Shown piece by piece: positions 5,778 to 9,962 of a stretch of 9,962 nucleotides of DNA. The notes below the pieces were generated by a model. The model worked only from the letters and a program-made list of their open reading frames with translations, was not told the DNA's origin and did not search any database. Position 1 is the stretch's first letter. Each line of letters begins with the position of its first letter. Both the position numbers and the translations under genes were made by a program. Source of the stretch: Granulosicoccaceae bacterium (GTDB lineage Bacteria; Pseudomonadota; Gammaproteobacteria; Granulosicoccales; Granulosicoccaceae); assembly GCA_023301405.1 (NCBI GenBank), contig JALZUX010000661.1:1-9962 (forward strand). Reading direction: 5' to 3'.

Positions 5778-7776
5778 ATCGCAAATCGAAATGCAAACGT
5801 TGCGACGCCGCACACGACGAATTTTGGGCATAACCGTGCTGCTTGCTCAATTGCCGTTAATACTGCACCTTCCGCTATGGATTTCAATCCCCGGCATGGC
5901 TCTGGTGTTATCGAAAGTCCTACCTACCTTTGATAACAAAAACCTACTCACGCCGCTGCTAATGACACCAATTGTCTTATTAGCCGCCACGGCCATTTTT
6001 TTTCACTATGATCATTTTTTCGGTCGTGACCCCTGTGTAGCTTTTTTGTATTTACTTGTCGGCTTTAAATTCGCAGAGAGCAAACGAGTTTACGATGCAA
6101 GCTTACTGATAGTACTTTGCGCTTTTCTGTTAACTACCCAGTTTTTCTACTGGCAAACTATCACCGCTGCCTTGCTCTCAATCCCTGCCATCTTTTTCAT
6201 TGGACTATCGCTCTTTTCGTTGCAACGTGGTGCCGCCGAAATGGGTACACGTTTGATGGTCCATATGACGTCTAAATTGCTACTGCAAGCAATTCCGGTA
6301 GCAATGGTATTATTTGTCGCTGTGCCACGAATCACAGCACCCAACTGGAGTGAAGGCGGCTCGGGAAATTCAACTACCGGCCTATCATCTCGAATGTCGC
6401 CTGGCAGCATTTCGCAACTAAGCAAGTCAAACGAAGTGGCCTTCAGAGTTGAGTTTGGCAACAAAAAGCCAACCCCATGGGATCTCTATTGGCGCGGACC
6501 TGTTCTCACTGGCTACGATGGGTATGACTGGTTTATATTGCCCAACAATGCAGCAAAAGACTTACCTCAGGCAAACCCCCAAGGCGCAGATGCTGAGGTT
6601 CAATACACCATCACGATGGAGCCGACTCGCAACCCATGGTTACCAGCCCTAGACACACCGGCATCCCTACCCGAACAAGTATCACGCGACGGCACCACCG
6701 AAACAATTGCTCGAATTAACAACGAGAGGCAATTAAATTCGCTTAAACCACTCGATCGCGTCACTCAATACCAAGCCAGCTCACTGCTCACCGACCGGTT
6801 TATTCCAACCATGTCTCCCGGGCCCGAAAACCTGCTAACCACTGAAAGTAATCCACAAACGCGAGCTTGGGCAGCCGAGCTCAGAAGTCGCTTCCCGGAC
6901 GACGAACAGTTTAGCAATCAAGTTATGCATTGGTTTAACACCCAAAACTTCACTTATACCCTTAACCCACCCCGTCTAGGCCGTCATTCAATTGATGATT
7001 TTCTATTCGGCGACCGCCGTGGTTTTTGCGAGCACTATGCCGCAAGCTTTGTCTTTATTCTTCGCGCGGCAGGCATCCCAGCTCGTGTCGTTACCGGCTA
7101 TCAGGGCGGTGAGTACAATGGCGACTACATGATAATCAGGCAATCAGATGCGCATGCCTGGGCCGAAGCATATATCGACGGCGCCTGGCTCCGTTTTGAT
7201 CCGACCGCCGCAGTAGCGCCGGAACGCGTAGAGCACGGCCTGAACGAAGCATTGAGTAATGAACGCAGTAACGATCTGATTAGCCAGATCAGCTTTCCCT
7301 GGTTAAAATCTGCCCAGTTGCAGTGGGATTCAATAAACTACGCTTGGCAACAGGTTGTTGTTGGTTTTGATTCAGCACAACAAAATCAGATTTGGAGCAA
7401 ACTTGGTCTTAAAAAGCCGAGTGCTCTCACCATTGTACTAGTGATCATAGGTGCCGGACTGGTGTGGATGGGCCTTATTTTATTGCCATCATCTGTACTA
7501 GGGAGAACTAAGCTTGATCCTTGCGAAACACAGTGGATAAAATTCTGTCGCAAATTCTCGGGTAAAGGCCAAGCTCGACATCAAGGTGAGTCCGCTCGCG
7601 ATTACATAAACCGGCTAGGCGATGAGTGGCCTCAACACCGTAGCTCTATGAACAAATTATTAACTGCTTACCACGCCGGTCGGTTCAGTGAAGCGGCTCA
7701 ACATAAGAAAACACATCTTCACTATGCAAACCAGATGAAGGGCGCTCTGCAACATATTGGCAGAGCCGAACGATAA
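5770..7776 (+). CDS. TgpA-like membrane transglutaminase (DUF3488–transglutaminase–DUF4129)
   Basis: Inner-membrane protein with a periplasmic transglutaminase/cysteine-protease fold; the Pseudomonas aeruginosa homologue TgpA is reported to be essential and probably acts at the cell envelope. The protein has 668 residues from GTG 5770, about the usual length. Seen: an N-terminal block of about six hydrophobic helices (roughly 18–187, DUF3488), a large soluble region, the transglutaminase core with catalytic Cys420 (RRGFCEHYA), His462 (DAHAWAE) and Asp477 (RFDPTA), a C-terminal membrane helix at about 551–573, and a cytoplasmic tail resembling DUF4129. All triad residues are present, so it should be active. 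GTG 5770 overlaps the end of the DUF58 gene by 8 bases; ATG 5791 is the next in-frame start, and neither has a strong ribosome site. It is the last gene of the moxR operon and converges on the heparinase-like gene. Confidence 0.93.
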   Translation: MAESQIEMQTLRRRTRRILGITVLLAQLPLILHLPLWISIPGMALVLSKVLPTFDNKNLLTPLLMTPIVLLAATAIFFHYDHFFGRDPCVAFLYLLVGFKFAESKRVYDASLLIVLCAFLLTTQFFYWQTITAALLSIPAIFFIGLSLFSLQRGAAEMGTRLMVHMTSKLLLQAIPVAMVLFVAVPRITAPNWSEGGSGNSTTGLSSRMSPGSISQLSKSNEVAFRVEFGNKKPTPWDLYWRGPVLTGYDGYDWFILPNNAAKDLPQANPQGADAEVQYTITMEPTRNPWLPALDTPASLPEQVSRDGTTETIARINNERQLNSLKPLDRVTQYQASSLLTDRFIPTMSPGPENLLTTESNPQTRAWAAELRSRFPDDEQFSNQVMHWFNTQNFTYTLNPPRLGRHSIDDFLFGDRRGFCEHYAASFVFILRAAGIPARVVTGYQGGEYNGDYMIIRQSDAHAWAEAYIDGAWLRFDPTAAVAPERVEHGLNEALSNERSNDLISQISFPWLKSAQLQWDSINYAWQQVVVGFDSAQQNQIWSKLGLKKPSALTIVLVIIGAGLVWMGLILLPSSVLGRTKLDPCETQWIKFCRKFSGKGQARHQGESARDYINRLGDEWPQHRSSMNKLLTAYHAGRFSEAAQHKKTHLHYANQMKGALQHIGRAER

Positions 7777-7810
7777 ACGCACATCGCTTATAACGCTACA
7801 ATAAAGCAAG

Positions 7811-7836
7811 AAAAAAGGGCGGGTCAATCGCCCCTT
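7811..7836 (-). terminator. Intrinsic terminator of the heparinase-like gene
   Basis: On the minus strand a GC-rich stem (GGGCG pairing with CGCCC around a 7-base loop, extended by a G–U and an A–U pair) is followed directly by TTTTTT. It lies about 42 bases after the stop of the leftward gene. On the plus strand no T-run follows, so it would serve the transglutaminase operon only as a 3' stem-loop. Confidence 0.75.
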
Positions 7837-7877
7837 CGCAAGTGCTCAAAGCTCAAATACAGAAACCAAATTCGCGC

Positions 7878-8831
7878 TTAAACAAGCGCTCCCAACAACG
7901 CCGCCGCATGAGCCTTGTCACTGACCTCAAGCAAGTTGGTGGATCGCTGCTCTTCGTTACCCGCAACATACTCGCGACATCGCTGCAATGCCGCTTTTCT
8001 CCACTTACTAGCTTCACGAATCTCAGGAAATGACAGCCCGGCACTCACCAGTCCGCCATTCAGGAGTAGATCATCCTGGCTTTGCTGTTTGAGAAACCTT
8101 GCCTGATCAAATATGGATCGCAACATTTCAAGCTTGCGAGTGGTGTTGAAATAAGGAGAGTGATAAAACATACCAAAAGCTGGTATCCAGCTCACCCTAA
8201 GCCGCAGAGCAATTTGCTCACTCGACCAGATATGAGGATCAGCCTGAGCCGTATCGAGCGGAAAGTTATCATTGATCCAAGCTGATAACTGCCGTGCAAA
8301 CGCTTTGGCGTATCGTTCATCCCCACTGCGCTGATACGCAAGCCCGAGCAAGGGCCACCAGCTGTGACGATTAAGACGAAACAACCAGTCTCGGTTTTGC
8401 AAAATATTACGCTGCCAGTCTATTTCTCCTGCCGAATTGATCTCTGGCGGGACACCACTCCATTCGAGATCATAATCAAGCACCAGATCCGCTCTTGCGA
8501 TGAGCTCTTCTTCAGACGCCGCAGACATATCAAAGGCAAGATCAACCAACTGGGCAGGCGGATTAAGCCAGTCTTGCTCTACCCGTAACTGAAAATGGCT
8601 AAGCAGTGCAGCCGTCGCCTTGATATTGAAACCCTGGTTAATGCGCGAGTTCACTTCTGGTATATCAAATAGTGATAAGAACTCTGCATCATTAAGATCA
8701 CGAGCGCTTCTATATCGCTTTCTTAAAAAGCTGCCAGCACTGGAGAATAAAGTGCCAAGATCCCTGTAACACGAGCTACTTCCGCCGAGCTCATTCATTT
8801 TATCGCCAACATTTGTTTTTGTTGTTGTCAT
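7878..8831 (-). CDS. Heparinase II/III-family N-terminal domain protein lacking the lyase C-terminal part
   Basis: A 317-residue protein resembling the helical toroid domain found at the N-terminus of heparinase II/III and related polysaccharide lyases. Recognisable pieces are GEIDWQRN (135–142), RLNRHSWWPLLGLAYQRSGDERYA (152–175), the SWINDNFP-like helix (183–191), IWSSEQIALRLRVSW (201–215) and LLLNGGLVSAGLSFPEIREASKWRKA (255–280). Full enzymes run to about 600–700 residues with a C-terminal beta-sandwich; here the frame stops after about 37 further residues without similarity, and other frames of the same strand do not resume the family. Where active members have Asn-His or Asn-Trp before LL..GL, this protein has Asp253-Asp254 (alignment from memory), so catalysis is doubtful. 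No signal peptide is evident, unusual for this family. ATG 8831 has only a weak GGA upstream. A terminator follows closely, so it may be a stable gene or an old remnant. Confidence 0.65.
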   Translation of the reverse strand: MTTTKTNVGDKMNELGGSSSCYRDLGTLFSSAGSFLRKRYRSARDLNDAEFLSLFDIPEVNSRINQGFNIKATAALLSHFQLRVEQDWLNPPAQLVDLAFDMSAASEEELIARADLVLDYDLEWSGVPPEINSAGEIDWQRNILQNRDWLFRLNRHSWWPLLGLAYQRSGDERYAKAFARQLSAWINDNFPLDTAQADPHIWSSEQIALRLRVSWIPAFGMFYHSPYFNTTRKLEMLRSIFDQARFLKQQSQDDLLLNGGLVSAGLSFPEIREASKWRKAALQRCREYVAGNEEQRSTNLLEVSDKAHAAALLGALV

Positions 8832-9023
8832 TTATTGTCCGTAGTGCAATTGCGCCTCTGAGCTCTCTGTGGAGCCCTAAGACTTAATCTAAAATTATGT
8901 TGCAACTGAAGAGTAACCGCTAACCTTCAATGAAAGCGGAATTGACACAAGCTTTTTTGACCTACAGAAAACAGAACAACAGATTTGTGATAGACCACAA
9001 GGACGCTGCTTTTCAGTGTATCA

Positions 9024-9037
9024 ACCGTGGTCACGGT
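9024..9037. promoter_or_regulatory. Inverted repeat ACCGTG-GT-CACGGT
   Basis: Perfect 6-bp arms around a 2-base centre, about 190 bases upstream of the leftward heparinase-like gene. The symmetry suits a dimeric regulator, but no family is recognised and the distance is large. Confidence 0.25.
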
Positions 9038-9095
9038 ATTTCATTTTTGCGCCATTCAAATCATCAGCCGAGTAGTTATCACCAGACCCACCATA

Positions 9096-9116
9096 GATAA
9101 ACATGGATAAACATGG
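9096..9116. repeat. Two-copy 10-base tandem repeat
   Basis: GATAAACATG occurs twice in direct succession, followed by one more G, giving a 21-base stretch with exact period 10. It lies in the gene-free spacer. Two copies are too few to suggest an iteron array. Confidence 0.4.
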
Positions 9117-9218
9117 TCATCCACTGATGAAGCTTCCTTTTTACTCGATCACATTGATTACAGATAGATGCAAAGGCTTCAGTAACCTTACCATTTACAA
9201 AAATAAGCACGTATATGA

Positions 9219-9329
9219 CTAGTGATGGTTTAAAACTTGCGGTGGTTCACAGTTCCCTGCTACCCGGAACACCAAACGCGCTTCATCAGCACTTTCAATA
9301 AAGTGGCTGTGAGCGCCTGCCGCAATCAT
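9219..9329 (-). other. Small frame resembling a cupin C-terminal fragment
   Basis: From ATG 9329 the minus strand encodes 36 residues beginning MIAAGAHSHFIESADEARLV and ending in a TAG. The pattern 'AGAHSH' then 'SADE.RLVFRV' recalls the last strands of a cupin barrel. There is no ribosome binding site, the frame closes just upstream, and the piece is far too short for a cupin. It could be a gene remnant or chance; confidence is low. Confidence 0.15.
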
Positions 9330-9345
9330 TGCACATCAACGATAA

Positions 9346-9819
9346 AAAAACCTTATCGGCGCTCAGGAATGGTGCTGTCTGCCTGACCTAGATATTACGG
9401 CAATCAAGACACGAATCGATTCTGGTGCAAAAACATCTTCTATACACGCCGTTAATATCGAAACGTTTGCACGCAGTTCAATCCAGTGGGTCAGGTTCAA
9501 TCTTCATCCCTTGCAAACGTCCAAGCGCGCAACCATCAAATGCGAAGCGCCTATTATTGATCGTCGGAACGTTAAAAGCTCTATTGGCGCAAGCGAAGAT
9601 CGCTATATCATCACTACGCCACTCACCCTGCACGGGCAGACTTGAAATATAGATCTCTCATTAACTAACCGGGAAGGAATGAATTTTCGAATGCTATTAG
9701 GACGAGAGGCTATGATCGGACAACTACTAATAGACTGTGAGGCAACATTTTTAGCTGGCAACATTACTGATGAGCAGCTTGAACTCTTCTATTGTGTTGC
9801 ACGCCAAACGCAGGTTTAA
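9346..9819 (+). pseudogene. RimB-like 'ATP-dependent zinc protease' family gene (PF05618), interrupted by TGA and lacking a start
   Basis: One plus-strand frame carries an almost full-length member of the retropepsin-like RimB/Zn_protease family, often linked to RimK and ribosomal protein S6 modification. Seen in order: IGAQEWCCLPDLDITAIK (from 9355), the aspartyl-protease motif IDSGAKTSSIHA (from 9415), WVRF, CEAPIIDRRNVKSSIG, the segment TPLTLHGQT, then TGA at 9643–9645, followed in the same frame by NIDLSLTNREGMNFRMLLGRE and a divergent tail ending at TAA 9817–9819. From memory the family has Trp at the TGA position (GxSW.IELTLTNR), so TGG to TGA is the simplest change. The frame begins after TAA 9343–9345 and holds no ATG, GTG or TTG before the domain. 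Internal restart at ATG 9679 would lose the active site. Two defects make a pseudogene likely, but sequencing error or readthrough cannot be excluded. Confidence 0.8.
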
Positions 9820-9830
9820 CCCACATAACA

Positions 9831-9962
9831 TTAAAGGGCAGCATCAAGATCTGCAATCAAATCATCAGCGTGTTCAATACCAACCGCCAGTCGCAATTGG
9901 TTCTCAGGTATCAGGTTTTCCACAGGCTCAAGACTATGACGATGCTCGATCAATGACTCTAC
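9831..9962 (-). CDS. PLP-dependent trans-sulfuration enzyme, C-terminal end (partial)
   Basis: Only the last 43 codons are in the window. They read VESLIEHRHSLEP, then LRLAVGIEHADDLIADLDAA before the stop, which is the typical C-terminus of the Cys/Met metabolism PLP-dependent family (cystathionine gamma-synthase, cystathionine lyases, O-acetylhomoserine sulfhydrylase, methionine gamma-lyase). The Arg in LRLAVGIE corresponds to the residue that binds the substrate carboxylate. The fragment cannot separate these activities, so no gene symbol is given. It converges on the protease pseudogene with 11 bases between stops and no visible terminator. Confidence 0.88.
   Translation of the reverse strand, partial: VESLIEHRHSLEPVENLIPENQLRLAVGIEHADDLIADLDAAL

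Larger units (their letters stand above)
8832..9345. other. Spacer with no intact gene
   Basis: About 510 bases between the starts or remnants of two outward-facing genes. No frame gives a convincing full gene. It contains an inverted repeat at 9024–9037, a 10-base tandem repeat at 9096–9116 and a short minus-strand frame at 9219–9329 that looks vaguely like the end of a cupin. CATAAT on the minus strand (8899–8894) is a possible –10 box for the heparinase-like gene, with only a poor –35. The many short broken frames and the damaged neighbour suggest decayed coding DNA. Confidence 0.45.

Noticed and set aside
9182..9300. Plus-strand 28-codon frame starting at ATG 9215
   Set aside because: No ribosome binding site, no recognisable motif, and the opposite strand looks more protein-like.
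9643..9645. TGA as a selenocysteine codon
   Set aside because: No suitable stem-loop is apparent after it, the family position is Trp as I recall, not Cys, and the gene also lacks a start.

Overview
The window looks like chromosomal DNA of a Gram-negative, probably aquatic, gammaproteobacterium. This is inferred from gene content: a MoxR–DUF58–TgpA-type transglutaminase operon, a two-subunit tungsten-type aldehyde oxidoreductase, a RimB-like peptidase remnant and a heparinase-family fold. Base composition is roughly balanced. There are no tRNA or rRNA genes, CRISPR arrays, insertion sequences or phage genes.

Layout. (1) 1–2266, minus strand: an aor-type operon. A ferredoxin-like subunit with four [4Fe-4S] clusters (aorA) is followed 2 bases later by the tungsten/molybdenum-pterin catalytic subunit (aorB), whose last residues run off the left edge. 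(2) 2267–2663: spacer with small hairpins and a 12-bp palindrome near aorA. (3) 2664–3305, minus: a CDKN3-like dual-specificity phosphatase. (4) 3306–3804: divergent spacer with inverted repeats and an exceptionally good Shine-Dalgarno match that serves no obvious start codon. (5) 3805–7776, plus: a tight three-gene operon of MoxR-type AAA+ ATPase, membrane-anchored DUF58 protein and TgpA-like membrane transglutaminase; the last two overlap by 8 bases. (6) 7811–7836: an intrinsic terminator serving the next minus-strand gene. (7) 7878–8831, minus: a protein consisting only of the N-terminal helical domain of the heparinase II/III family. (8) 8832–9345: no intact gene; short repeats and a weak cupin-like fragment. 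(9) 9346–9819, plus: a broken RimB-like 'ATP-dependent zinc protease' gene with an in-frame TGA where I recall the family having Trp, and no start codon. (10) 9831–9962, minus: the C-terminal end of a PLP-dependent trans-sulfuration enzyme, cut by the right edge.

How the genes work together. AorA and AorB should form an aldehyde-oxidising complex in which AorA passes electrons from the tungstopterin/[4Fe-4S] subunit to a partner outside the window. MoxR, the DUF58 protein and the TgpA-like protein form a conserved module in which MoxR is thought to act as a chaperone-like ATPase for its membrane partners. I see no clear sign of a new defence or mobile system. The least explained parts are the right-hand decayed region (a domain-only heparinase protein and a protease gene with at least two lesions) and the leader of the moxR operon.
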